DNA of 64,000 bases, from contig CM057232.1 in assembly GCA_029891385.1 (NCBI GenBank), forward strand, positions 66,711,824-66,775,823. Direction: 5' to 3'. Numbering within the stretch: the stretch's first letter is position 1; every line of letters starts with the position of its first letter. Shown here piece after piece: positions 44,724-56,100 of this stretch. The notes under the pieces are model-generated. The model was not told the origin of the DNA and ran no database searches. It saw nothing but the letters and a program-made list of their open reading frames with translations. The position numbers and the translations under genes were made by a program. The DNA comes from Erythroxylum novogranatense. Its lineage: Eukaryota; Streptophyta; Magnoliopsida; Malpighiales; Erythroxylaceae.

Positions 44724-46134
44724 TGTTGGATCGCGTATAGTCCGAGTATTCACAATACGCTGTGGAAAAGACCATACAAAATTATCACGTATAATTGAAA
44801 ACACAAGGATTAACGAAAATACCTTATTTTCGTGGGTGGATTGTTTCTTTTCGGATTCCAAGACACTGCAAATCGCTAATGCCCTCTACCGGTATCCACA
44901 CGAGCATGCACGATCCGGGCTGCGGCTATAGTGTGCTAGCACGCCCGAAAACCTTTAACGCCGCATCGATCTTTCTCTGGATGGCGGCTGGGTTTCTCGA
45001 CAATTGTGTCGTTAACCTAACGAGACCTAAGCTTCTATTTATAGAGAAACCCTAATCCCATTTAGGCCCCATTAAGTTTCGGCCCATTATATCATATATA
45101 ATAAAAGCCCGACATCTTAATTCAATCTAGCCCAATAAATATATCTAAATATATTTATTCAATACCTAATAAATTAGGCCCAAGAGAATAAGCCCAGATC
45201 ACATCGCTCTTTGTGTGCGACCCTGTAGGCTCATTTGATGTTGGCAATGGGCTTGATTACACTTCAAGGCCCATAAGTGATAAATGACCTCTAGCAAGAC
45301 ATTATGACAACCCAAATCAAATGAGGATCGATAATCCGATTTAACCTGTAACCATGATTATAGGCTCAGTCCTTTTGTAACACGATATCATGATTAATCA
45401 CAAGGCATGGTACATGTCAACCTTAGATTAATCATAGTTTCTTGATCCCAAGTCGATCGATTATAACAAATGACATTGATGACTCTCATCAATTCATTTG
45501 AACACTGACCATGCATTTCTTCACCACACTTGTCAAGAGGCCCATATCTCTCTCATTTAAGAGAGGTACAAATCCCATCTACGCTATTCACATCCTCCGC
45601 ATGATTCATTTAGTGTCCAACATAAGACTATTTATTATTCGGTTAAAATAACTTAGTCTAATATCAAAACACTAAATTCCTCATGTAGGGAACCATGATG
45701 ACTTCAGGTCAAAGGACTAAAGTCAAACCATATTGAGAATCACTAATGACATGAAACCATGTAGTATTCTCTTTTTTTGGGTCGGTCTAATATATGTTCT
45801 CTAACATATATCTATGTTTTTGATTTGATATCTCATATCCATGATCAGTAAAACGTGATCATCAATCAGAACACATACTAGCCTTAATTCATTATTGTTC
45901 CACCAATAATGATCGACTAGGAACAGTCTAGAATAATATTATAACACTTATGGTTTTACTATCAAGTCACATACTTGATGACATAAGTTTAATACCATTC
46001 ATGGAATATAAATCACATTACATAAATGAAATACATGCATATATAAAATGAATACCTCACAATATATTATTAACAAATCATAATGTTAATACATGAATCA
46101 CAAATGTTCATTGGCCTAGGGCACACTACTAACA
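44724..46134 (-). repeat. Copia-4 5' LTR
   Basis: The plus strand opens TGTTGGATCGCGTATAG and closes actactaaca before TSD ctgaa. The TATA element (minus CTATAAATAG) is at 45035-45044. Compared with the 3' LTR it has small losses and swaps at CTG/CAG/CGG sites (44940-45005, 45450-45530). Confidence 0.93.
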
Positions 46135-47149
46135 CTGAATTGGGGAGAAATAGAGGGGGTGAGCTATAAAGCTCGTGGGAACACATTTATAATAAAGGAA
46201 TAAGCGAAAGTAATAAAAAATAACTCATTGTCGTGATACTTGTTGAAATCATAGAAATTGAGCATGTACGGGTCATTATCTTGAAATGCTAGATTCTCGA
46301 ACAGTTCATGATGCATGAAACATAACAACAGATCATAAACACATAACATAACATACTGGTTTGGGTTAGTCCCTGATTCATGACGTATTACACATTCCCA
46401 TTGAAATGATTATGTGTAGACGTAGTTTCGTAAGGGAAATCCTTTTGAGGAACCCTATGCCACTTGCGGGCAGGCGGGAGAAGCCTTTTCGTGAGTCAAT
46501 GTACACTTGACTGTTCATGAGGGACATACCGCAAACCCACATAATATGCATGATTCACATTCTTGTAAACTTGTTTGCCAAACTGGCGTTTGCTTGTAAA
46601 CTTGCTTGTCATACATTTCGGAAAGCATGAATTCATGTGCATGTATTCGTGAAAGGAGAAAAACCCCCTTTTTGAAAACCTTTTCATAAATCATGAATGC
46701 AAATCATATAGCAAGGATATAATCAATTCACAATAGCGCATAAGACAATTATTGATAATGCAATTTAAAGCATTAAATCTATCTTGATTTGAACAAAACA
46801 ATGAGTGACTTATGTCTTCTATTATAAACCTGAACCCACCTAGAATTCCTTGCTTGTTCTTGCCTAGGAATGAGTTTCCTCTTGAACCTCTTGATCCTCT
46901 TGCCTCACTTGATTTCCTAAAACTAGAACCAAAATCACATTCAAAAAATCATGCTGAAACAATATTTCTATTCTTAACTTCCATCCAGAATTTCATATCC
47001 TTAGAGACTGATTCAGAACTTCATTACATCACAAAACTTGTATCCTATGACTCTAGTTTACAACGCATCAAAAATCACCTCAATAGGACTTCTGTAATAA
47101 AAGATATGTTGAACACATCAAAATTCATCTTTGCAGGAAACCAAGGACT

Positions 47150-47335
47150 CGTCGTGAAGCCCCCCGCTCGTCGCGACGAATACATCTGCCTCGACGTCGT
47201 GATTTAACGACTTGGTAATGCTATTTACGAACAACCTTGTGCACGTCGCGACGAAAGACTTGTTCATGTCGCGGCGAACAGCCTTGTGCACGTCGCGACG
47301 AACAGCCTTGTTCACGTCGCGACGTGCGGGTCTGA
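47150..47335. repeat. CGTCGCGACG palindrome array in gypsy-3 LTR
   Basis: Copies of cgtcgcgacgaa occur about six times with spacers of the type cagccttgtgca/ttca. The core CGTCGCGACG is a perfect 10-base palindrome; variants such as gtcgcggcgaa and cgacgtcgtgatt also occur. CpG-rich in an otherwise AT-rich LTR. Confidence 0.88.
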
Positions 47336-47988
47336 AGAACGTCTCCGAACTCGACTTTCTCGCTTTTTCTCACTTAAATCCTTCCCCTTATACCCAAGCA
47401 ACACATTTGAACCTTGATTCATGTCCTATACTTCAGTTTTAAACTAATTCTAACACAAAAACATCAACCAAACACAACAATCCAAAGATTCCAACCATTT
47501 TTTTGAAAACCCTAAACTTTCGGTTCAACCCCATGCCAAACAAAAATCTAGGGTTTTATCTACTCAAACAAGAAGAAATAAACTCATACTTACTGGAGAA
47601 TGTTTCAAATCCTTCGAAAATCGCCAAACCTAGCTTCCACTTTTTCTTCTTCTTCTCCCTCTCTTTCACGATACTCTCTCTTCTCCTCTCCTCTCTTCAT
47701 TTCCTTTCTTTCTTCTTTTAACTCTAACACTTAAGCTAAAAGAGAGCAAAAAGACTACCATGCCCCTCCTTGAAAGCCTTAAACCAACCTACTTAAATGA
47801 CTTGTCCATTTTGCCCTTATACACTTTTATTCTTTCATTACCACTTATTCCTCACTAATCTCAATTTAATCTTAATTTCCATTAACACTTCCACTAAAAC
47901 CAAACTATACAACAATTAATACAATCAACTTAATTCATACTTAATAACATCAAGAAAAACAATTTGGGGCCTAACATTTCTCCCCCTC

Positions 47989-48274
47989 TTAAAAGAAATT
48001 TCGGCCTCGAAATTTACCTGAATCATCGAAGAGACTTGGATACTTCTCCTTCATGGCGTCCAATGGCTCCCACGTGGCCTCTTCCACTGAATGGTTCCTC
48101 CACAGAACTTTAAGTAACTGAACAGTCTTGTTCCTGAGGACCTTTTCTTTGGTGTCCAAAATCTCTACTGGAATCTCCTCATAACTCAAATCGTCTCTTA
48201 ATTGAACCTCTGCAGCCTGGATGATATGAGAAGGATCCGATCTATACCTCCTCAGCATGGAAACGTGGAAGACA
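47989..48274 (-). pseudogene. Gypsy-3 chromodomain (end of pol)
   Basis: It reads MLRRYRSDPSHIIQAAEVQL, DLSYEEIPVEILDTKEKVLR, then the chromodomain VLWRNHSVEEATWEPLDAMK and a short tail ending in FRGRNFF before a stop. The frame is open over its whole length. It is severed from the integrase by copia-5 inserted at 48280; the other half ends in LPPELPQIHD at 57921. In chromoviruses this domain targets heterochromatin. Confidence 0.92.
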
Positions 48275-48279
48275 TCATG

Positions 48280-50097
48280 TGTTAGAGTAGTGCCCTAAAG
48301 GCAATCCCCTTTAGCGCATTTTGTTCATAGTCATGTACAGACTTTATGAATAAATAAAGAAAGACATGTTTCATTTATTTGATGTTCTTTATGAATTGAT
48401 AGTGATCTTTAATCAAATTAATGAAGTCCATGATATATGACATAGCATGAAGGAAATTATGATGTGATCATACTCCTGATATTCCTATCATGTGCAATTA
48501 TGTCAAGATTCAAATTTTCCTAGTCATAGGATTAATGAGACCGACATCATTAATCCCATTGCGGACTAAGATATGTCATACTCCTTGATTGGATCAAGCA
48601 AAGGATCTCGTAAACCGTAAATATGAGATATTTAGAGTTGACATATGGATGCTTACTAGTGGTAGTAAGTTCATTGATGACTCGCCATGAGATCATCACA
48701 TGGATTTATGTCGGTGATAATCTCATCATAGCAATGGTGCAAGTATCCTTAGACTTGAGGTACTCAAGGATATCTTGATACCGATCCTCGTACTTTGACT
48801 CCATTCCTTGTGACCTTCCGAGGTTACTCATAGGGTGGTGCTTGGTACAGTTTGAGGTATTCAAGGTAATTGAGTAGCCAATAAAGGATTCATCACTACG
48901 TGAGAATGTAAGAGATACCACCTCTTATCGATCATTACTTTAAGTCTCGGCGAGCATGACTATGTCATGAAGAGTGTCTTCATGGACATATAAAGTAATG
49001 AGTCCTCGACAGAACCGATTTCACTTAGGCTAGACTTAGTCTAGTAAGAGTTGACATATTAGCCATACTCATAACCAAGTGGGGTATAGGATGATGAAAG
49101 GACGAATTGCACAAGAATTGTCTATGGAAGGGTTCGTGATCTGTTCGTGATGAATTCATCAAACCAATTACTTTCCGTCAATTGGGGTCATGATGTGTTG
49201 CTAGATACCGCTCATGACTTGCTCAGATTAATTGTTAATCTAAGTGGCCAACATAACCTAAACCTAAAGGGTCACACGATAAGAGTGTTTCAGAGAATCT
49301 GTAAAATAGTAATTGGACAGAGTTCCAATTATGGAGAGCATTAGGATTAAATGGATCCCAATGAGATCGAGATATGTCCCGATGAGATCGTGACATCAAT
49401 ATTGCTAAGAAAGGTTTAGAGCTATTTCAAAGATCGGGCTCGGTAGGCAGTAGGACCGAATTCAGCTTGACTAGACCTCTTAGTAATTATATATATATGT
49501 TAATTAATTAAGTAATTAATTAATTATTATATATATATATGTACATGCACGTTGGAATAAGGGAGAAGAGGATAATAATGTTGAAAAGTCAAAGATGCCT
49601 TCATTTAATGCTTAAGGATCTAATGGCCATTAACCATCCATTTGTAAGCATCTTATGGTTAGTCTTTTAAGAGTTAAAAGATACAAATAAGAAGGCTTAT
49701 TTGATGATGGTCGAGGTTTTGGCATGGAAGGAAAAGGAGAAAGCTTAAGAGTTGCTTAAGGTGAAAGAGTTTCATTTTTCTTCTTCCTCATTCATCATCA
49801 ACGTGTTTCTCTCTTCTCCAAGCACAAGTGGTTCCAACGTTATTCTCAAGCTCTCCAGGACAGAGGTAGGGTCTAGCAACTCTTATTCTGTTCTAGCTAT
49901 TCCCGGGTCAAAAGGGTTTGACTCGGTTAGGTTTTCTGATCTCTGCGTGGATACCTTTAGAGATAGTCTCTATTGGCTATTCAGGTTTGAGTTTTCATAC
50001 CGACACCGGGATCCTGGGTTTTCGGGAAGGTCTCGGGACCAAAAATTTTTGTTTCCGCTGCTGGAACATGTGATGTTCCTCCCGGGATTTTCCTACA
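48280..50097 (+). repeat. Copia-5 5' LTR
   Basis: Opens TGTTAGAGTAGTGCCCTAA and closes gggattttcctaca. An AT-only palindromic stretch lies at about 49484-49542 (ttaattaattaagtaattaa). Near the end, cagag|gtagggtct (49862-49874) resembles a splice donor. Confidence 0.95.
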
Positions 50098-50098
50098 G

Positions 50099-50111
50099 TG
50101 GTATCAGAGCG
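50099..50111 (+). other. Copia-5 primer-binding site
   Basis: The sequence tggtatcagagcg starts one base after the LTR end and is complementary to initiator-Met tRNA. Confidence 0.93.
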
Positions 50112-51218
50112 TCTGGTGTCGTGTATGAAGCTTTAACTGAAGCTAGATCATAAACCCTAATTGTTTGTGATGTTGAAGCATGTTTTCTGTTCAGTTTTCG
50201 AATTGCTATAGAGATAGGGTTTTCGAAATTTTTCTGCCCAGGAATGTTCATAACATGTTAGAGAATATTTCTATGAATTTTCAGAATTTATCGATTTGAT
50301 TTGATATAGTTTTGCTAATTATTTTCCTAAGCTTACAGATGCTGTTTTTGAAACGATTCTGTGAATAGGCAGTAGTATAAAATCAAGAATAAATTCTAAA
50401 AAAATCTTTTTCTGGATTTTCCTTCACCTAAATGTCTCTAAGATGTTGGTGAATGTCTGTGAGCATGGAAATTGGATTTCAAGGTGATTGGATATTTATT
50501 TTCGATTTTATTCTATGCTGTTGGGAATTGTTGTGTTGATGAACACAGAATTTTAATCAGTTTTGTTATTTTGGTTGACTGAGTTTTTGATGGCCTAAAA
50601 TCCTGAACAAATTCAGGTAGCATTTTCTGAACATTTAGTAACCTATATAATGTTCTAAGAATTTATTGAAATTGTTTCATTGATCATTTCAAGCAATGTA
50701 CAGAACTGGACAGTTTTGGTGAAAATTGTTGGGACTGTTTTGCTTGGCTTGATTGAGGTTGCTTTTTCAGTTCCAATGCCTTGCAACATTTTTAATGTGA
50801 TTAAAAATGTGTTATCTTGATGTGGTATGATTGCCAAAGTGAATTGCTTGAATATACTTTTCCAAGAATTTTTCAATGCCGAATTGGTCACATTAGTGTC
50901 TCGTTAGTACATTTCATTTTCTTGCTTGTTTTGGCCGTCACAATTTTTGTGACAAGTGCCGGAGTAGTTTTGAGAGTGTATGCACTAGCTTGAGATGCTT
51001 AGGGTAAGAATTTGGGTGTTGCTAAATTATTTGGATATTTATGAGTTTTGACTCATTTCAAGCTTTTCATATAGTTTGATTATTTAAGGCATTCATAGAT
51101 CAATGAAGTGTTCATTGATACATCAACTAACAGATATTACCTTAGGTATGAGGTTATTGAGAATTGGAATTGCATTGATTGAGGAATTAGCCGATTAGAG
51201 ATTTTAGCAAAATTCCTA

Positions 51219-51452
51219 ATAAGTCGACTTTGTATATGGAATAAGTCCACTTGTTCAAGTTTTTTGGATAAGTCGACTTGTCATGTAATAAGTCGACTTG
51301 TTCAAGATTTCAGATAAGTCCACTTGTAGCTTCTTATAAGTCCACTTATACATGGGCAGGTGAAATAAGTCCACTTGTGTCAAACAAGTCGACTTGTGTG
51401 TGGGCAGATGCAATAAGTCGACTTGCATTTGATGAAAGTCGACTTGTGGCAT
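51219..51452. repeat. AAGTCGACTT palindrome array in copia-5 leader
   Basis: About ten occurrences of aataagtcgacttgt or its variant aagtccacttgt, spaced irregularly by 10-30 bases. The core AAGTCGACTT is a perfect palindrome. It follows the motif ttagccgattagaga, which also precedes the matching array in copia-6. Confidence 0.88.
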
Positions 51453-51647
51453 GCTTTGGTTGGATGATGGATGATTATAAGGATTGATTCAATATGATTG
51501 ATGAAATAACCTAAATCATTCCATATAGTTTTCGTGACTATGATCCTTCAGCTTGGAGTCTAGAGTTTCCAAATCCCTCCTCGGTATATGAAAACTAACG
51601 CCTTCCATTAATATGGTAAGAACCTGAGTTCTTATAGGGTTGGGTTG

Positions 51648-52031
51648 TTGAGCAAACTCAAGCTCACTCTATACGGATATGTTCGAACCATGAAAATATG
51701 ATTTTTGGATTAATGGGTTGGTTTTCACTAGAAGCGTTGGTTTGTTGAGCAAACTCAAGGTCAACGTGGATAGAGGCGAAATTGGGTAGCATACATCGGA
51801 TGTATGCGCATCAAAGAGTTGATACCCAATGTAAGTGCATACATCAACAAGTTGATAGCACTGATTGATAGTTGTGTCTAAGATGTAATTGGTATATCTG
51901 ATACCTCCCGAGACATAAGGTGGCTTGTTGGACAAATCCAAGGTCATTCTCAATGTCGGTTATCGATGATGCAATTGGTATGACCGATACCTACCGATTG
52001 ACCTAACTTGTGGCTTGTTGGACAAATCCAA
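51648..52031 (+). repeat. Four-hairpin set in copia-5 leader
   Basis: Short stem-loops TTGAG-CAAA-CTCAA (51648-51661 and 51745-51758) and TTGGA-CAAA-TCCAA (51928-51941 and 52018-52031). The second has an outer stem CGTTG/CAACG. Between them lie GGTAT-N5-ATACC hairpins (51891-51905 and 51977-51991). The last two units sit in a ~90-base tandem repeat. Homologous hairpins in copia-6 differ by paired base changes. Confidence 0.75.
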
Positions 52032-52221
52032 GGTCATTCTTAGTAATATCGGTATCAACCTACTAGACATAATGTCATTTTGTTTCTTTGGATTCAGAAT
52101 GAGGGTTATGGATTCTATGAAACTAGTGGGAGCGCTTTTTGCATATCATTCAAGTCCTTATGATTATGCAGCTATTCCTATTCTAACATTTTTCCTCTCT
52201 ATTCGTGTAGGTTGTTTGAAA

Positions 52222-52990
52222 ATGTCGTCAAGTGTGAACCTTCGCCGCTAATGGAGTCAAACAAGCTAATCGGACCGAATTTTCTTGATTGGTTAAGGAA
52301 CACGAGAATCGTTCTCGATCCAAGGTCAGGATATATCCTAGATTTTCCGCTTCGGATGCACTGCTTCGTCGATGCTTCGATGATGATCGAAGGCATATAG
52401 TAAGCATCTTAAGGATGCGGTGACATTGCGACTTGCATTATGCTTGCGTAGATGTCACCGAGCTGCAAAGCGACGAGTCCATGGATGCTCACACAATAGT
52501 TTTTCATCTTAGGGAGTCGCTTTGACGAGCAAGCCGGTCCGAAAGGTTCGAGACCTCAAGGCTTCTCTTCACCACTAAGATGGCTCCAGGACATCTGGCA
52601 AGACGCTCGAAGATGAATGGCTATATCGAGAGATTGACCGCCTTAGGTTTTGAATGGATCATGAATTAAGTATAGACTTAATTCTCGTTGATTGTCCGGC
52701 AGCTTATGCACAGCCTCGTGCTAAACTATCGGATGAACCAAATATCCACTACAATACCGAAATGATCAATCTGCTTCAAGACAAATTGAAAGCGACTATC
52801 AAGAATGATAGTAAGCAAGTCTTGGTAGTAGCTTCTTCTTCTTCGAGTTCAAAGAAGAAAAGAACCCAAAGAAGAAGAAGGCTAAGAAACCAAAGGGAAG
52901 CACCATCAAGAAGAAGACCAAAGAAGCCCCCAAAGGAACTTGCTTCCATTGCGGTAAAGATGGCCATTGGAGGCGCAATTGCAAAGTCTA
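52222..52990 (+). pseudogene. Copia-5 Gag with intact zinc knuckle
   Basis: The start ATG is at 52222 (MSSSVNLR, then a one-base loss shifts the frame) and the N-terminal motif SNKLIGPNFLDWLRNTRIVL continues from about 52258. The middle is broken (52400-52650). DKLKATIKNDSKQVLVV is followed by a Lys/Arg-rich linker. The CCHC knuckle CFHCGKDGHWRRNC (52941-52982) is complete but in a different frame from the linker. Confidence 0.88.
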
Positions 52991-54440
52991 TCTGAGTCGC
53001 CAAGGTAAGAAGGCATCGATACCTCGACTACTTCAGTTTGTATGTCATTGAAGTTAATCATTATCGATCACAACATCCGGTATTTGATACGGGTTGTGGC
53101 TCACATATGTAATGATATGCAGGCCTCGTGGATGAGGGCAACCCATGAAGGAGAAGTAGACCTGCGTGTTGGAAATGGAGCAAGAGTTCTTTGTATTAGT
53201 TGTAGGAACCTATGTTTTGTATCTCCCTCCGGGCTTGTACTGAATTGGATGATTGTTATTTTGTACCCGCTTTGACAAAGAATATATTATCTGCTTTCTT
53301 GTCTAAATAGAGATGGATTCCATATGAATTTTAGTAGCAATGGTTGTTCTATTAATTCTAATGGAATGCTTTATGGAACTGGTACATTGTGCAATGGTAT
53401 TTACATATTAGATATGTCTAATCCAATTTTAAATGTCAATGACACCAAACGGCATAAAAGAGATAATCTAAAGTCAACTTACTTATGGCATTGTCGACTT
53501 GGCCATATAAATGAGACACGCATCGCTAAACTCCACAAGAGTGGTAGTTTAGGGTCATTTGATTATGAATCATATGACACATGCGAATCTTGTTTATTAG
53601 GCAAGATGACTAAGTTACCCTTCAAGGAAAGGGTGAACGAAGCGATTGGAGTATTAGACCTAATACATTCAGATGTATGCGTCCGATGTCCATCCATGCC
53701 GAAGTGGTTGTCGTTACTTCATTACCTTTATCGATGATTATTCACGATATGGGTACTTGTATCGATGAGATACAAATCAAGCGTTTGAAAAGTTCAAACA
53801 ATTCGAAATGAAGTAGAAAACCAACTTGGTAAAAGTATCAAGGCATTACGATCCGATCGTGGTGGAGAATACTTAGACCAACAGCTTCGGATTATCTCGT
53901 AGATAATGGCATTTTATCTCGGTGGACTCCTCCTTACACGCCGCAAAGACAACGGTGTGGTTGAAAGGAGAAATCGAACCTTGTTGGACATGGTACGATC
54001 AATGATGGGTTTCGCAGTTACCAAAATCGCTTTTGGGTATGCGCTAGAGACAATTTGCTTACTTGTTAAACAGAGTTCCCTCTAAGACGCTTGATGTTAC
54101 TCCATATGAGATGTGGACTAACGAAAACCTTATCTTTCTCATTTGAAAGTATGGGGTTGTCACCTTCACGTGAAGCGGATACAAATGATAAGCTTGAAGC
54201 TTAAATCGACAAGTGTTTGTTTGTAGGATATCCTAAAGAGACCAAAGGATATCAATTCTATCTTGCAGAGGAACAAAAGGTGTTTGTTTCAAGGCATGCT
54301 GTCTTTTTAGAAAGAGTTTCTTTTACAAGAAGACAAGGGGAGCAAAGTTGAACTTGAAAAGTTCAAGATGCTTAAACAAGCACAGATCAATCGCTCGAAC
54401 TCAAACTGCCACTCATTCGGATGAAGTAATAGTTCAACCT
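52991..54440 (+). pseudogene. Copia-5 protease and integrase
   Basis: The protease active site VFDTGCGSHICNDMQ is at about 53080-53125. An open segment at 53324-53737 has TGTLCNGIYILDMSN, YLWHCRLGHINETRIAKLH and CESCLLGKMTKLPFKERV, a complete HHCC zinc domain, followed by LDLIHSDVCV with the first catalytic Asp. Further on, frame-shifted pieces give LRSDRGGEYLD-like (about 53850), VERRNRTLLDMVRSMMGF (about 53960-54010) and FVGYPKETKGYQFYL (about 54215-54260). Confidence 0.88.
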
Positions 54441-56079
54441 TCTCGTGACACACGAAGTTCGTAGGTCAAGTAGGATGCGCCTTGCTCCCAGAGATATGGA
54501 TTTCGTAAGTGAACAGAATGACGTGTTGCTCATAGAAGATGATGAGCCTGCTACCTATGAAGAGGTTACGAAAAGTTCGAGTCGAAAAATGGCTTTGTGC
54601 CATGAAAGCGAAATGGATTCCATGTACATAAACCAAGTATGGACTTTGGTTGATGTACCAAGGATAAAACCTATAGGGTGCAAATGGGTTTTCAAGAAGA
54701 AAACCGACATGGATGGTAATGTGATTACCTACAAAGAAGGCTCGTGGCGAAAGGATTTCGCCAAAGACAAGGAGTTGACTATGACGAGACCTTCAAATTT
54801 CATAGCAATGCTTAAATCCATTCGGATACTCCTAGCCATTGCCGCCATTATGATTATGAGATATGGCAATGGATGTGAAGACGACTTTCCTTAACGGAAA
54901 TCGGTCGAGGATGTGTACATGACACAACCGAGGGCTTCACTTCCAAAGATGGCGAAAAGGTATGCAAGCTTCGTAAATCCATTTATGGATTGAAGCAAGC
55001 ATCCCAGAGTTGGAACATCCGCTTTGATGAGTCAATCAAAGAGTTTGGTTTCTCACAAATCCGGATGAACACCGTGTGTACAAGAAGGTTAATGGGAATG
55101 CAATCGCTTTCCTCGTGCTATATGTGGATGACATATTGTTACTCGGAACGATGTCTCAATGATGCAATCGCTAAAATTTGGTTGTCCAAGCAATTTGCGA
55201 TGAAGGACCTTGGTGAAGCAACTTATATCCTTGGGATAAAGATCTATAGAGATAGATCAAAGAGGTTGCTTGGTCTTTCACAATCATCGACATAGACAAG
55301 ATGCTAAAGAGGTTTAGCATGGAGCAATCCAAGAGAGGGTTCCTTCCCATTACTCATGGGATAACACTCTCGAAATCTATGTGTCCTAAGACACAAGATG
55401 AGAGGATTCGCATGGATCGATCTCGTATGCATCCGCAGATGGGATCGATCATGTATGCTATGTTATGTACGAGGCCCGATGTATCGTATGCTCGAAGTGT
55501 CACGAGCGGATATCAATCGGATCTGGTGAGGGTCATTTGGGTGGTCACAAGAATATCCTCAAGTACTTGCGAAGGACTAAGGATGTTTTCTTGATATATG
55601 GAGATGGAAATCTCAAGTGAGCGGCATACGGATGCGGCCTAATCGACAAGGATGACTCAGATCCCGGTCGGTTATGTTTTCACGCTAAACGACGGGCGGT
55701 CGGTTGGAAGAGTTCCAAACAAGAGACGATCACGATTCAACGATCGAGGCGAGTACATTCTTTGCATCGAGGCGAAAAGGAAGTCGTTGGATCAAGAAGT
55801 TCATTTCAACTTGGTGTGGTTCCTAGGCGTGATGGACCCATACGGTTGTATTGTGACAACAATGGGGCTATTGCTCGAGCAAAAGAACCGAGGTCTCACC
55901 AACGATCTAAACACGCACTCGCAGATATCATCGATTCGAGAGATCATTCTAGAGGTGATGTCGCGATCGAGAGGATTCCCACAGAGCAAAACATTGCTGA
56001 TCCGTTGACGAAGCCATTGTCACAGAAGAATTTTGATTCTCATGTACTCGCTTATGGTATTAGATACCAAGGTGATTGA
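54441..56079 (+). pseudogene. Copia-5 reverse transcriptase and RNase H
   Basis: RT: IGCKWVFKKKTDMDGNVITY (near 54680), FIAMLKSIRILLAIAAI, then VCKLRKSIYGLKQASQSWNI (about 54960-55020). The catalytic LYVDDILLLG is readable at 55117-55150 in another frame. WLSKQFAMKDLGEATYILGI and SIMYAMLCTRPDVSYARSVT follow. RNase H: YCDNNGAIARAKEPRSHQRS and IPTEQNIADPLTKPLSQKNF, ending at a stop at 56077-56079. Breaks often fall where CTG would be expected, for example acaaccgagggct near 54925. Confidence 0.9.
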
Positions 56080-56087
56080 CTTTAGGT

Positions 56088-56100
56088 CAAGTGGGAGATT
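56088..56100 (+). other. Copia-5 polypurine tract
   Basis: The sequence caagtgggagatt precedes the 3' LTR start at 56101, as in copia-4 (CAAGTGGGAGAT). Confidence 0.85.

Larger units (their letters stand above)
37973..46134 (-). mobile_element. Copia-4: complete element (8.2 kb), minus strand
   Basis: It has two LTRs (1424 and 1411 bp), PBS, leader, gag remnant, pol and a purine tract, bounded by TSD ctgaa (37968-37972 and 46135-46139). The interior is 5327 bp. Gag is mostly deleted and pol has several frame breaks, so it is non-autonomous. Integrase and RT are clearly Ty1/copia. A related solo LTR is at 30843-32249. Confidence 0.95.
37592..47976 (-). mobile_element. Gypsy-3 3' LTR (~2.2 kb), split by copia-4
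   Basis: On the minus strand it opens TGTTAGGCCCCAAATTG at 47976, after a polypurine tract and the gypsy-3 pol end, and closes ...aggtccaaca at 37592. Copia-4 with one TSD copy interrupts it; the LTR itself is about 2218 bp. It has the island (46434-46535), the gagctataaagctcgtgggaa block (near 46160) and a CGTCGCGACG array (47150-47335). It is inserted in gypsy-2 gag; the flank aatcc (37587-37591) is the likely TSD, with its partner off the window. Confidence 0.85.
50112..52221 (+). other. Copia-5 structured 5' leader (~2.1 kb)
   Basis: Non-coding region between PBS and gag, colinear with the copia-6 leader (60737-62802). Its 3' half contains a palindrome array (51219-51452) and a set of hairpins (51648-52031). 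It ends in a pyrimidine-rich tract and a possible splice acceptor cgtgtag|gttg at 52209-52210, twelve bases before the gag ATG. Confidence 0.8.

Noticed and set aside
54441..54894. Host kinase- or receptor-like gene
   Set aside because: The open segment is copia-5 RT (IGCKWVFKKKTDMDG); no host-gene domains were found anywhere in the window.
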